The translations under genes were made by a program, and so were the position numbers. From Planctomycetota bacterium (GTDB lineage: Bacteria > Planctomycetota > Phycisphaerae > Phycisphaerales > SM1A02), in the NCBI GenBank assembly GCA_024230295.1, contig JAAERN010000113.1:1-39580 (forward strand): 39,580 nt of DNA, read 5' to 3'. Positions 13,999 to 22,172 of this stretch are shown here, piece by piece (within the stretch, counting starts at the first letter, position 1; each line of letters begins with the position of its first letter). A model generated the notes under the pieces. That model did not search any database. It had not been told where the DNA came from and saw only the letters and a list, made by a program, of their open reading frames with translations.

Positions 13999-14691
13999 TC
14001 ATTTCGATTCATCAACCGTTACAGCAACAATCGGAAAGACGCACTGTGGGGCGCCTCGCGACATCGTTTCGTAGCGGTCGTAATCAAACCGAAGGCCGTA
14101 TCTGCGGGCGTCGATTCGATCGAACCAGAGCGAATCGAGTCGGCACAGGACGGTTGTTAGCAGTGGCAGATCGTGCGCACGGAAGAAGTCCACGTAGAAA
14201 CATCGGCTGATCTGCATGTCGACTTCGGCGTCCTGCTCGAGCATGTCCCAGTCGAAACTCGCGCCGAACTGCGTGAGCATGGAGCCGAGTACTCGCTTCA
14301 CACGGCCGAGGTTCCCCCTGCATGCCCGGAGGACCAATCGCACGCCCAGCCGCATCAATCGTGTATTGAATCCCCGGAGCGATATATCTCCGAGGTACTC
14401 GATGGTCTTCTCGTCTGTGTCGAATCGTGGCCGAAGGACCTGATAGGCGGCGAGTATCCAGGCGCTCCACTCAAGGTGTCCTCGCGAAGGAGGGTCGATG
14501 ACCCGCATCTGGTCTGACACCATGATCTCGCCGGCCTTCCACGCAATCGACCGCATGACAGCGGTTCGCTCCGCGCGATCGAGCTGTAATGGCTGCTCGA
14601 GAAGCGACTTCGCAAACGCTCTGCGAATCGCCTTCACGGTGAAGTGGCCGAAAATCAAATGACGCACCAAGCCCGAGAGTTCCTTCTTCAT
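13999..14691 (-). CDS. ATC-hydrolase family protein (PF14196-like)
   Basis: The protein has 230 residues from the ATG at 14691 (MKKELSGLVRHLIFGHF); an earlier start at 14790 would add a Pro/Ala-rich segment lacking coding character. The C-terminal block matches the L-2-amino-thiazoline-4-carboxylate hydrolase family: CFYVDFFRAHDLPLLTTVLCRLDSLWFD, then YGLRFDYDRYETMSRGAPQCVFPI. The family includes an enzyme of bacterial cysteine production from ATC and many uncharacterised proteins. The three conserved positions I would look for (Cys in the VLC segment, Asp in RLD, Cys in QCVF) are all present. It is a single gene, divergent from the DUF4091 gene, with a strong hairpin in between. Substrate unknown. 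Confidence 0.68.
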   Translation of the reverse strand: MKKELSGLVRHLIFGHFTVKAIRRAFAKSLLEQPLQLDRAERTAVMRSIAWKAGEIMVSDQMRVIDPPSRGHLEWSAWILAAYQVLRPRFDTDEKTIEYLGDISLRGFNTRLMRLGVRLVLRACRGNLGRVKRVLGSMLTQFGASFDWDMLEQDAEVDMQISRCFYVDFFRAHDLPLLTTVLCRLDSLWFDRIDARRYGLRFDYDRYETMSRGAPQCVFPIVAVTVDESK

Positions 14692-14714
14692 GAAAGGCAG
14701 GGTAGCAGTTCGCA

Positions 14715-14873
14715 ATGCGACCACCCCCCGCGTTGCCGGAACAGACGACGCGGGGGGCGGTGCTTCGCAAATCCGTGTCTGATGCAGCAATCGTTGATTT
14801 TGCCTCCGAGATTGGATCAGACGTTGTTGCTGTTGATGCCTCGGGACGGCTGCACGTACTTCCCGGCTCCTGA
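14715..14873 (+). CDS. Possible small ORF (52 aa) in the divergent intergenic region
   Basis: An ATG at 14715 opens a 52-codon frame ending at TGA 14871-14873, ten bases before the DUF4091 start. The second half (SDAAIVDFASEIGSDVVAVDASGRLHVLPG) reads like protein, while the first half coincides with the GC hairpin at 14720-14761. No ribosome site is visible. It may be a remnant, a leader peptide or chance. Confidence 0.25.
   Translation: MRPPPALPEQTTRGAVLRKSVSDAAIVDFASEIGSDVVAVDASGRLHVLPGS
14720..14761. promoter_or_regulatory. Strong GC hairpin between divergent genes
   Basis: A 10-bp perfect stem (CCCCCCGCGT, 14724-14733 / ACGCGGGGGG, 14748-14757) is extended by three more pairs after one mismatch, with a 14-base loop. 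It sits in the 5' region of both divergent genes (29 bases above the minus-strand start, about 120 bases above the plus-strand start) and not at any gene end. A leader or operator role is possible. Confidence 0.4.
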
Positions 14874-14882
14874 TCGGGCATC

Positions 14883-16820
14883 ATGGGGGCCATGCTGCTC
14901 ACCGCACTTGTTGTTTCGACGGGATCTCTGAATGCGATCCTTGTCGATGAACTCGAGCCGATCTACCCGGATCGGGCGCCGCCAGCATTACGAAGCGGTC
15001 TTGATGTACCAAGAGGCGGTATTGCGAGCGCTCATGTGTGGATCGATGGAGTTGATGCGAGGTTGCCGATCGAAGTGTCTGTTCGTGGCGAGCACGAACT
15101 TCCTGCGCCGCGCTGGTATCGGCTCCTCGATGTGCCTGTCGAAGAAAACACCGGGTTGGGAAGCAGGACCGAGCGATTCAAGGGTGACGTTAACCCACAT
15201 GTCATTCGCCGCGCTCCGTTTCGGGTGTACGAAGTGCTCAAGCCCATCGAGGGTCGCGTCGATGATCCGGGAGATCAAACGGCACTGCGTGTGGAATGGA
15301 CCGCGCCGCTTGATGCGCCTCCGGCGGCGTATGACGTAGAGCTGGTGCTCTCGCAGGGTGACAACCTCACGGTTCTGCCCCTTAGTGTGATCGTGCACGC
15401 TGCGGCAGTGCCACCATCCGGCAAGGGCACGCTTGGCTACACCAATTGGTTCAGTCCAGCCAACATTGCCAAGTACCACAACCTTGATCTCTGGAGCGAA
15501 CCGTTCTGGGACATGCTTGGCAAGTACGCCGCGCTTATGCGCCGCGGACGACAGAACATGTTCTGGGTGCGGTGGCCGGATTTCTTTGATGAAGTGGACG
15601 GCCGATGGACTCTCAACGAGCCGCGACTGGTTCGATATATAGACACTTTCACCAACGCCGGCCTGCACTGGATTGAGGGTGCACCTTTTGCCGGTCGCCC
15701 CGGCGGCGACTGGGGCAGCCCGGTTCTGGAACTCAAACTGGGACGCCTGCCCATGACTGGCGAAGCGGGCCGCAAGGGCTTCGCTGATCAGTGCACGCAA
15801 CTTCACGCGGCGATGCAGGCCAACGAATGGTCAGATCGCTGGGTGCAGCATATTGCCGACGAGCCGACCGATACGAACGCTGCTGACTATGCCGTGGCCG
15901 CCGAAATGCTCCGCGCACATCTGCCGGATGTGCCGATCTTCGAGGCGACAATGAGCCGCCAACTTGTCGGGGCGGTTGACATGTGGTGCCCGCAAGTGCA
16001 GGCGTGGCAGGCGGAGCAAGCATTCTTCGACGAGCGCACGCAGGCGGGTGATCGTGTGTGGGTCTACACGTGCTTGAGGCCGGGAGGCCCCTGGCTCAAC
16101 CGGCTGCTTGATCAGGAGCGGCTCAGGCAGGTTTATTTTGGGTGGGGGGCTGCAAAGAACGGATGGGACGGCTACCTGCACTGGGGATTCAATCATTGGA
16201 AGGCGAATCCGTTTGCGCAGAGTGTGGTCGATCATCCAGCAATGCCGAACACAGACAACCGATTGCCAGCGGGTGATACGCATGTTGTCTTCCCTGGGCA
16301 GGAGGGGCCATGGTCCGGGCTGCGGTTCGAGGCGCACCGGATTGGCATGGAAGATCATGCGCTGCTCACCCAACTGGCCCAGCATGATCCGAAGCGTGCG
16401 AACTCGATCATGGCAAGAATCTTCCGGGGAGCTGACGACTACGAAACCGATGTGGCCGCGTATCGGGCCTCGCGGCAGTTGCTGTTGAAGTCCCTGGATG
16501 AAGGAGTGCATCCCATGCACATCGAGATACTTGGCTTTCCGGGTTGTCCGATGACACCGGAGATGGATCGGTCAGTCCGTACCGCCTGCACCGCGATCGC
16601 GCCGGGCGCCGTGGTTGTTTCAACGGATCTCTCAAGCCTTCCCTCGAGCGACCCGAGACTCCGATGGCCCTCGCCCACGGTACTCGTGAACGGTGTCGAT
16701 CTCTTCGGCGCATCGCCCGCCGCCACGCCCGCGATCTCATGCCGTGTCTACCCAGGGGGGCTGCCTGAACCCGCGGTCGTCTCAGCGTCACTCGCCCAGT
16801 TGGTGCGAGCGAGTCACTGA
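14883..16820 (+). CDS. DUF4091 (GH123-like) glycoside-hydrolase-type protein fused to a thioredoxin-like domain
   Basis: The 645-residue protein has a short signal-like N-terminus (1-18). Residues about 20-170 form a beta-sandwich, and about 175-540 a TIM-barrel-like DUF4091 region: WSEPFWDMLGKYAALMRRGRQN, QHIADEPTD (candidate acid Asp-Glu), WVYTCLRPGGPWLN, YLHWGFNHW, and the family-typical ending LRFEAHRIGMEDHALL. DUF4091/GH123 proteins act on sugars, often N-acetylgalactosamine. From residue 545 a different domain follows: MHIEILGFPGCPMTP ... PTVLVNGVDLFG ... SCRVYPGG, resembling small thioredoxin-like proteins that are normally free-standing. An AAGGAG (16501-16506) lies eight bases before an in-frame ATG at 16515, so the tail may also be made separately. 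The stop overlaps the opposing kinase gene by 7 bases. Confidence 0.85.
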   Translation: MGAMLLTALVVSTGSLNAILVDELEPIYPDRAPPALRSGLDVPRGGIASAHVWIDGVDARLPIEVSVRGEHELPAPRWYRLLDVPVEENTGLGSRTERFKGDVNPHVIRRAPFRVYEVLKPIEGRVDDPGDQTALRVEWTAPLDAPPAAYDVELVLSQGDNLTVLPLSVIVHAAAVPPSGKGTLGYTNWFSPANIAKYHNLDLWSEPFWDMLGKYAALMRRGRQNMFWVRWPDFFDEVDGRWTLNEPRLVRYIDTFTNAGLHWIEGAPFAGRPGGDWGSPVLELKLGRLPMTGEAGRKGFADQCTQLHAAMQANEWSDRWVQHIADEPTDTNAADYAVAAEMLRAHLPDVPIFEATMSRQLVGAVDMWCPQVQAWQAEQAFFDERTQAGDRVWVYTCLRPGGPWLNRLLDQERLRQVYFGWGAAKNGWDGYLHWGFNHWKANPFAQSVVDHPAMPNTDNRLPAGDTHVVFPGQEGPWSGLRFEAHRIGMEDHALLTQLAQHDPKRANSIMARIFRGADDYETDVAAYRASRQLLLKSLDEGVHPMHIEILGFPGCPMTPEMDRSVRTACTAIAPGAVVVSTDLSSLPSSDPRLRWPSPTVLVNGVDLFGASPAATPAISCRVYPGGLPEPAVVSASLAQLVRASH

Positions 16821-18970
16821 TCGTCTTGCGACCTTAGATTCTCCTTCGACACCTCAATGTCGTGGTGTACTTCCGCAAGGCGATCCGCCGCCCACTCGCG
16901 ATACTCCATCGCCACGCTCGGGTCTGCCACGTCCAAGTCTGTTTGGAACTTCAATAGGGCAGCTGCCTCATCGAGTCGCCCGATCCGGCGGAGCATCTCG
17001 CCGCGATACAGCCGATTGAATCGAGGCCACTTTTCATTCTGTTGAAAGCGATCAAGGCTGGGCGCAAGGCGATCAAGTATGTCGAGCGCTGCGGCCGGAT
17101 GGCCTCCGGTAACACCCAGTTGCCAAGCGATATTGTTGATCAATACGATGTGATTTGGCGGGATGTTCCGATTCCCTTCGGGAGCGAGTCGATCGACGAT
17201 CGCCGAGAGACTCGAAGACACTGTCGAGGTTGCCGCTCCCGAGAGAAAGTAGAGCGCGTCTTTTGATGACTGGCTCGATACCAGTTGCTCGTATGACATG
17301 TCTTGAAGTAGTTCCCCGATGAGTTGGGCGCCTTCGTCGGGGTAGCCGGCTTTCGTGATCGCGTCCGCAATCCCCCAGGCGGCCCCGAGTGTGTCAGGGC
17401 TCGATGCCTTGAGTCGATCCCGCTTGATATTGATGACCGCCCGCCCCTCATCCAAACCCTTGGCGGTGTGGCCTTCGGCAAAATCCACAGTCGCTGCGAC
17501 GATCCGGCTGTCGCCCACCGCTGGGTGATCCAATGGAAACCAATCGGTGAGCAGGTCAATCGACAATTCTGCCTGCGCTCGAGCCTTGGCTGTGGCACCG
17601 ATCAACAGATAGTTGTGCGCGAGGACCAGTGGGTACTTTCCGGTCGCGATGGCATCGTCCGCAGACTCAACCGATGCGATTATCGCCGGCAATCGGGCGG
17701 CGGCATTGTCGAGCACTTGTTCGTGCGTGACGCCGGAGCGCCATACCTCTGCCTGATCTGACGGTGGATCGAGCATGAACTCGACGCCATCGATGATGCC
17801 CTGCGAACGGATGCTCTGGCGGTGTGCTTCCTTCAGGGCAGCCGCTTGTCCAGCCGCGAGCAGGCTCAACGCGATGACGCTGACCACGAGCAGACAGATC
17901 ATTGCAATCGAGAGCACGACCGGAGTCCGGTGGCGGCGGTAGAGAAGTTTGAGGTGATAGCGGAGGGTTGGACGCCTCGCGATGATGGGCTCGCCTTGGA
18001 GAAGCCGATGAATGTCCTGGCGGAGCTCAACTGCGGACTGATACCGGCGATCGCGTTCCTTCTCCAGTGCCTTGAGGCAGATGGTCTCAATGTCGCCACG
18101 CAATACTCCAACGAGTTCACTCGGTCGTGTCGGTGGATCTTCCCGAACGACTCTGGCGGCTTCGTGAATCGGTCGATCTGCGATGGTGTAGGGGGGACGT
18201 CCCGTGAGTAGTTCAAACAGGACGACGCCGAGGGCGTAGACGTCGCTGCGCACATCGATGTCGTGGGGATCGGCGGCGCACTGCTCCGGCGACATGTACT
18301 GCATGGTCCCGATGAGTACGCCGACGTCGGTCTGCAGAGTCGTGACCGCCATGTCGCTGTCTGTGGATCGCGCGACTCCGAAGTCGATGATCTTCGGATC
18401 ACCACTGCTGGTTACCAGAATGTTGCCCGGCTTGAGGTCGCGGTGAATGATGCCTTTCTGGTGCCCGTGGTGGGCGGCATCGCACACGTGTTCAAAGAGT
18501 TTGAGTCGTTGGTGTGTGTCGAGATTCTTGTCGATCGCGTATTGGGTCAGCGGCTTGGATCCAGCGAGGTACTCCATGGCGAACCAGGGGATGCCGCCTT
18601 CTCCATCGTCGGTCATGCCCGCCTCGTAGATTTGGGCGATTCCTGGATGGCGGAGACGTGCCAGCGTCTGTACTTCGTATTGAAACCTCCGAAGTGCCGA
18701 ACGCGATGTCACGCCTGATCGCATCATCTTGAGCGCGACGATTCGACGAGGTGATTCCTGCATTGCCTCGTACACAGCGCCCATCCCGCCTATGCCGATG
18801 ATCCGCTTGATGGTGAAGTGCCCGATCGTTCGGCCGAGCATCGACCGTTCGCCATCGCCCCCTTTGGCATGGCCTCGGAGCATGGCTTCGGAGTGATGTA
18901 GAGTTGAGGCCTCAGAGTCGGGCGTTTCGCCCCGAGGGTGGTGGGATCCGGATTGATCGGGACCAGTCAT
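16814..18970 (-). CDS. Transmembrane Hanks-type Ser/Thr kinase with helical-repeat C-terminus
   Basis: The protein has about 718 residues from the ATG at 18970; a TTG at 19030 would add 20 residues. After a low-complexity N-terminus (1-45), a full kinase domain follows: GIGGMGAVYEA (59-69), ATP lysine in VALKMM (Lys81), HRDLKPGNILV, DFGVAR and GTMQYMSPEQ. A transmembrane helix (VVLSIAMICLLVVSVIALSLLAAG) lies near 355-380. The C-terminal 330 residues are helical and TPR-like (AHNYLLIGATAKARAQAELSI, RGEMLRRIGRLDEAAALL), typical of planctomycete receptor kinases. No sigma factor precedes it, unlike the kinase at 5837. The region upstream is gene debris, so its original partner may have been lost. 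Confidence 0.92.
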   Translation of the reverse strand: MTGPDQSGSHHPRGETPDSEASTLHHSEAMLRGHAKGGDGERSMLGRTIGHFTIKRIIGIGGMGAVYEAMQESPRRIVALKMMRSGVTSRSALRRFQYEVQTLARLRHPGIAQIYEAGMTDDGEGGIPWFAMEYLAGSKPLTQYAIDKNLDTHQRLKLFEHVCDAAHHGHQKGIIHRDLKPGNILVTSSGDPKIIDFGVARSTDSDMAVTTLQTDVGVLIGTMQYMSPEQCAADPHDIDVRSDVYALGVVLFELLTGRPPYTIADRPIHEAARVVREDPPTRPSELVGVLRGDIETICLKALEKERDRRYQSAVELRQDIHRLLQGEPIIARRPTLRYHLKLLYRRHRTPVVLSIAMICLLVVSVIALSLLAAGQAAALKEAHRQSIRSQGIIDGVEFMLDPPSDQAEVWRSGVTHEQVLDNAAARLPAIIASVESADDAIATGKYPLVLAHNYLLIGATAKARAQAELSIDLLTDWFPLDHPAVGDSRIVAATVDFAEGHTAKGLDEGRAVINIKRDRLKASSPDTLGAAWGIADAITKAGYPDEGAQLIGELLQDMSYEQLVSSQSSKDALYFLSGAATSTVSSSLSAIVDRLAPEGNRNIPPNHIVLINNIAWQLGVTGGHPAAALDILDRLAPSLDRFQQNEKWPRFNRLYRGEMLRRIGRLDEAAALLKFQTDLDVADPSVAMEYREWAADRLAEVHHDIEVSKENLRSQDDQ

Positions 18971-19062
18971 GGGCTTGCCGCAGCATACACGCCTGCCTGC
19001 AGCGGGGCCGACTTGGCAGTCCCGAGGCAAAAAACGCTGTAGAGAGTGTCCCTCGCGGTGTA

Positions 19063-19163
19063 GGCGTGGCAGGCGGAGCCGCGCATTCTTCGACGAGCGG
19101 ACACGGGCGGGTGATCGTGTGTGGGTCTACACGTGCCTACGCCCGGGAGGCCTCTGGCTCAAC
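19063..19163 (+). pseudogene. Fragment of a paralogous DUF4091 gene
   Basis: About 100 bases align with 16001-16100 of the intact DUF4091 gene at close to 90% identity, with one extra base near the left end. The longest common block is 27 bases (GGCGGGTGATCGTG... through TACACGTGC). At protein level it reads AFFDERTRAGDRVWVYTCLRPGGLWLN against AFFDERTQAGDRVWVYTCLRPGGPWLN. The codons for Leu-Arg differ (TTGAGG versus CTACGC) while the residues are the same. Similarity stops abruptly on both sides. It is in the same orientation as the intact gene, with the kinase gene in between, and is the relic of a second copy. Confidence 0.85.
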
Positions 19164-19174
19164 AGTGGTGCGGT

Positions 19175-19380
19175 CTACCAATCACTGAGCAAACCGAGGT
19201 CCAGCCTCAGCGTTTCCATACATTCCTGCATCATGGCCTGAACCGATGCCACCCCTCATTTGGCCACGATCCGATGTTTGGAGCAAGAAACCGCTGGAAG
19301 TTTCGGTCAATGCTGGACATGCTGCTGTCACCATCGATAATCCGGAGTGCGATCAGCCCTTGATCGGGACCGGAGGAGAC
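19175..19380 (-). pseudogene. Possible decayed minus-strand gene end with frameshift
   Basis: On the minus strand one frame reads GLIALRIIDGDSSMSSIDRN, continues FQRFLAPNIGSWPNEG and stops at 19231. The neighbouring frame then continues with VASVQAMMQECMETLRLDLG and stops at 19175. Adding one G in the GGGG run near 19254-19257 would join the two. The composition looks coding, but I do not recognise the family. The plus strand also has a 50-codon frame here (19246-19398), so this call is tentative. Together with the DUF4091 fragment it fills the space between the kinase and the protease. Confidence 0.3.
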
Positions 19381-19382
19381 TC

Positions 19383-22172
19383 ATGCGTCAAATTTTGATT
19401 GGTGAGTATGTGCTGGGACTGTGCAGTTTGGTGGTATCCATGCCAGCGATCGCTGGCGTCAGTGCCTCAGCTCCATCGCGGTGGATGGCGCTCTCGGGAT
19501 CAACGGAGCAACTGCCGACCCATATCACGATGGAGGCATCATCGCTTGGACTTCCAGAGGGACTCGACCTGGGACTTGTCAGAGGACCTGATCACCTCGC
19601 AGCGCTGCAGGTTGTTGTCGTTGGTGCTGACGGGGTCGAACGGCCTTTCGAGGCGCCGCACATCGCGGTCTACCGCGGAGACTTGGCCGGGGCCCCCGGA
19701 TCTAGTGCTGTGTTGTTTGTCGGGCAAACGATGTCGACGGGGTGGATACGGTTTTCGGATGGACGTCAAATGCCAATTGGGGACGCGCTTCACGGCGCGG
19801 CGCACATGGCAGAGCGTCCTCCAGTTCCCATGTGCGCAGTTGATGCGCACCCTTCGATCCGACGGGGTGAGAATCCCCCGGCGATCGGCATTGGTCCAAC
19901 GGACACCATGCTCGTGCGAGTCGCAGTCGAGACGGACTATGAGTATCGATTGCTCTTCGAGTCGGTTGATGCTGCGGTTGAATACGCCAGTTTTGTGTAT
20001 GCAGGAGTCGACGAATTGTTCCGCCGCGACATGAATGCGCGGCTGCCAATGACCTTCCTTCGCATCTGGGACACGGAGGACGATCTCTTCAATGAACCGG
20101 ATCCGCTCGGCGCACTCAAGAATTGGTGGAATCAGAATATGACAGATGTGCCGCGCGAGGCGGTGCAGTTCTTCTCCGGCCGGCGAGATTTGCCCTATGG
20201 CGGCGTTGCCTTCCTGTCTTCGCTCTGCAGCAACGGGCACTATTCCGTTGTTGGCTACGCCATGGGATCCAGTGGTGATCTCAGCGCCCCCAGCGCTTTC
20301 AATTACGACGTGCACGTGACCACGCACGAACTCGGCCACAACTTCGGAACGCTCCACACGCACTCATACGGCATCGACGATTGCATCAATCTCAACAATA
20401 CGCCGGTCCGCGGGGGCATCATGAGTTACTGCTCACAGACGGTCAGCGGTGGCAATGCCGTCACGGATCTTCGGTTCCACACCGTATGCCAGACGGAGAT
20501 GCGGATTCACCTGGCGGATGTTCAGGATTGCCTCGCCCGTGATTGCAATGGTAATGGCGTGGCGGACGAAGCCGACATAACGGATGGATTCAGTCAAGAT
20601 CTCAATGCAGATGCGGTTCCGGATGAGTGTCAGGACTGCAATGACAACGGCGTTCTCGATCCCGCCGACATTATGGCCGGAAACAGCACCGACCTCGACG
20701 AGAACGGTGTTCCGGACGAGTGCCAAGCAGATTGCAATCTGAATGGCGTCCCTGATGTTGCCGACATTCGCAATGGAGTCAGTCACGATCAGTGGGGCGA
20801 TGGTGTTCCCGACGAGTGCGAAGTGGACTGTGATGGCAATGGCGAGAGTGACTATTCCCAAGTTCAGGCGGAAATGTCACTCGACCTTGATCGCGACCTG
20901 GTGCTCGATGCGTGCGCCGATTGTGACCTCGACGGCGAGACCGATGTCGATGAACTCGACGGCGGCTGGGGAGCATGGGTGGCGAGTCTTTCCGATGGTC
21001 GCGTGCACCAACTTCATCCGATTGTGGGGACGGTGACTCGGGTCGGCGGTGTTGAGGGCGTTGGCAATCTCTCGTGGGATCTTGTGGTGGCCTCTGGCAG
21101 GCGAGTCATCGTTTCAATGCCTATGTCCGACGCGATTCGCGTTATTGATGACCATGGGGAAGTGCTGGCGGAGTGGTCGCCCGGTGATGCCATGCGTTCG
21201 CCTCGAGCCATGGCAATTCACAATGGAGTGCTCTTGGTGTGCAGCAGCGGCACGGGGAGCATTGTGGGGTTCGACTTGGCGAGCGGGCTTTTCATGGGCG
21301 ATATCGTCGAAGCTGGCGCAGGCGAGCTTGCAATGCCCATCGGCATTCATGTGCGAGGCGATGGAACGCTGCTCGTGGCAGACAGCGAGAATGCTATTCA
21401 TATGTTCGACAGTGAAACGGGAGCATCGCTCGGAGTTCTTGTCGCTTCTGAGAGTATGGGTGGTCTTGATGGGCCGCGTGGAATAGCCAGTACCGAGGAT
21501 GGTCGTCTGCTTGTGGCGAGCTATTACACGAACCAGATTCTGTCGTATGACATTGAATCCGGCGAGTTTCTTGGTCAGTTCAACGACGGGGGGACGGATG
21601 TCGCGCTCACCATGGATCAGCCATGGGGAGTTCGCCGTGGTCCTCGGGGTGGCATCTACGTTGTGCGAGCGAACACGCAGCCGGAGGAAGAACACGAGCA
21701 TGATGAAATGGAGCCATCATCCGAGGAACATCATCGGCATGTCTCCGATGCCGAAATCGGAACAGCCGAGTTGCACATCAACTCGACGCGTGTCTACATT
21801 TTTGATGAAGCCACCGGCAGGTTTCTTCGCTCCTACGTCACTGGGAACGACACCGATATTTTCAGGCCCAGCGGGATCGACTTTATGTCGGGTCACCCGA
21901 GCGATTGCAACGGCAATGATGTTGCCGACGACTGTGACATTGTGAGCGGTTTGAGCGAGGATAATGACGGTGATGGTGTCCCTGATGAGTGTGGCCCCGG
22001 GCCCTGCGTGGGTGACCTCTCGCTCGATGGCAGCGTCGGTACAGACGATCTTCTGATCGTTGTGGGCGCATGGGGAGCGTGCGCGGGTTGCGGTGCCGAT
22101 TTCGATCATGATGGACAGGTTGGAGCCGATGACCTGCTGAGGATCGTGGACGTCTGGGGCGTGTGCCCCTGA
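19383..22172 (+). CDS. Secreted metzincin metalloprotease with tandem calcium repeats, propeller-like domain and dockerin-like tail
   Basis: The protein has 929 residues from the ATG at 19383, with GGAGGAG (19373-19379) upstream. A signal peptide (1-24) precedes a prodomain and a reprolysin-like catalytic domain (about 170-400) with the zinc motif HELGHNFGTLH (His315, Glu316, His319, His325) and a Met-turn IMSYC (Met347). Five aspartate-rich repeats of about 31 residues follow (from about 387). Next is an NHL/SMP-30-like six-bladed region (PRAMAIHNGVLLVCSSGTGSIVGFDL and similar), interrupted by a His/Glu-rich insert EEEHEHDEMEPSSEEHHRH. One more DCNGN repeat and a dockerin-like pair ending WGVCP close the protein. 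It is probably a secreted or surface-held protease. Confidence 0.92.
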   Translation: MRQILIGEYVLGLCSLVVSMPAIAGVSASAPSRWMALSGSTEQLPTHITMEASSLGLPEGLDLGLVRGPDHLAALQVVVVGADGVERPFEAPHIAVYRGDLAGAPGSSAVLFVGQTMSTGWIRFSDGRQMPIGDALHGAAHMAERPPVPMCAVDAHPSIRRGENPPAIGIGPTDTMLVRVAVETDYEYRLLFESVDAAVEYASFVYAGVDELFRRDMNARLPMTFLRIWDTEDDLFNEPDPLGALKNWWNQNMTDVPREAVQFFSGRRDLPYGGVAFLSSLCSNGHYSVVGYAMGSSGDLSAPSAFNYDVHVTTHELGHNFGTLHTHSYGIDDCINLNNTPVRGGIMSYCSQTVSGGNAVTDLRFHTVCQTEMRIHLADVQDCLARDCNGNGVADEADITDGFSQDLNADAVPDECQDCNDNGVLDPADIMAGNSTDLDENGVPDECQADCNLNGVPDVADIRNGVSHDQWGDGVPDECEVDCDGNGESDYSQVQAEMSLDLDRDLVLDACADCDLDGETDVDELDGGWGAWVASLSDGRVHQLHPIVGTVTRVGGVEGVGNLSWDLVVASGRRVIVSMPMSDAIRVIDDHGEVLAEWSPGDAMRSPRAMAIHNGVLLVCSSGTGSIVGFDLASGLFMGDIVEAGAGELAMPIGIHVRGDGTLLVADSENAIHMFDSETGASLGVLVASESMGGLDGPRGIASTEDGRLLVASYYTNQILSYDIESGEFLGQFNDGGTDVALTMDQPWGVRRGPRGGIYVVRANTQPEEEHEHDEMEPSSEEHHRHVSDAEIGTAELHINSTRVYIFDEATGRFLRSYVTGNDTDIFRPSGIDFMSGHPSDCNGNDVADDCDIVSGLSEDNDGDGVPDECGPGPCVGDLSLDGSVGTDDLLIVVGAWGACAGCGADFDHDGQVGADDLLRIVDVWGVCP
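20541..20960 (+). repeat. Tandem 93-96 bp repeats coding aspartate-rich calcium-type motifs
   Basis: Five units begin at about 20541, 20634, 20730, 20826 and 20919 inside the metalloprotease gene. Each codes DC(N/D)xNGxxDxxDI...D...VPDEC or a variant; the last two have diverged and the fifth is cut short. Regular Asp/Asn spacing fits thrombospondin-type-3-like or EF-hand-like calcium binding. A related single unit recurs at 21904-21996 and in the P-domain gene. Confidence 0.85.

Noticed and set aside
13912-14002. 31-codon minus-strand frame overlapping the ATC-hydrolase-like stop by ATGA
   Set aside because: The composition (Ser/Thr/Arg/Ala-rich) looks like antisense and there is no supporting signal; a four-base overlap alone is not enough.
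19246-19398. 50-codon plus-strand frame (MPPLIWPRSDVWSKKPLEVS...)
   Set aside because: It competes with the minus-strand relic, overlaps the start of the protease gene and has no ribosome site.
20541-20960. Regularly spaced repeats considered as a CRISPR array
   Set aside because: The units are in frame, code a known calcium-type motif, differ between copies and lack constant repeats with unique spacers.
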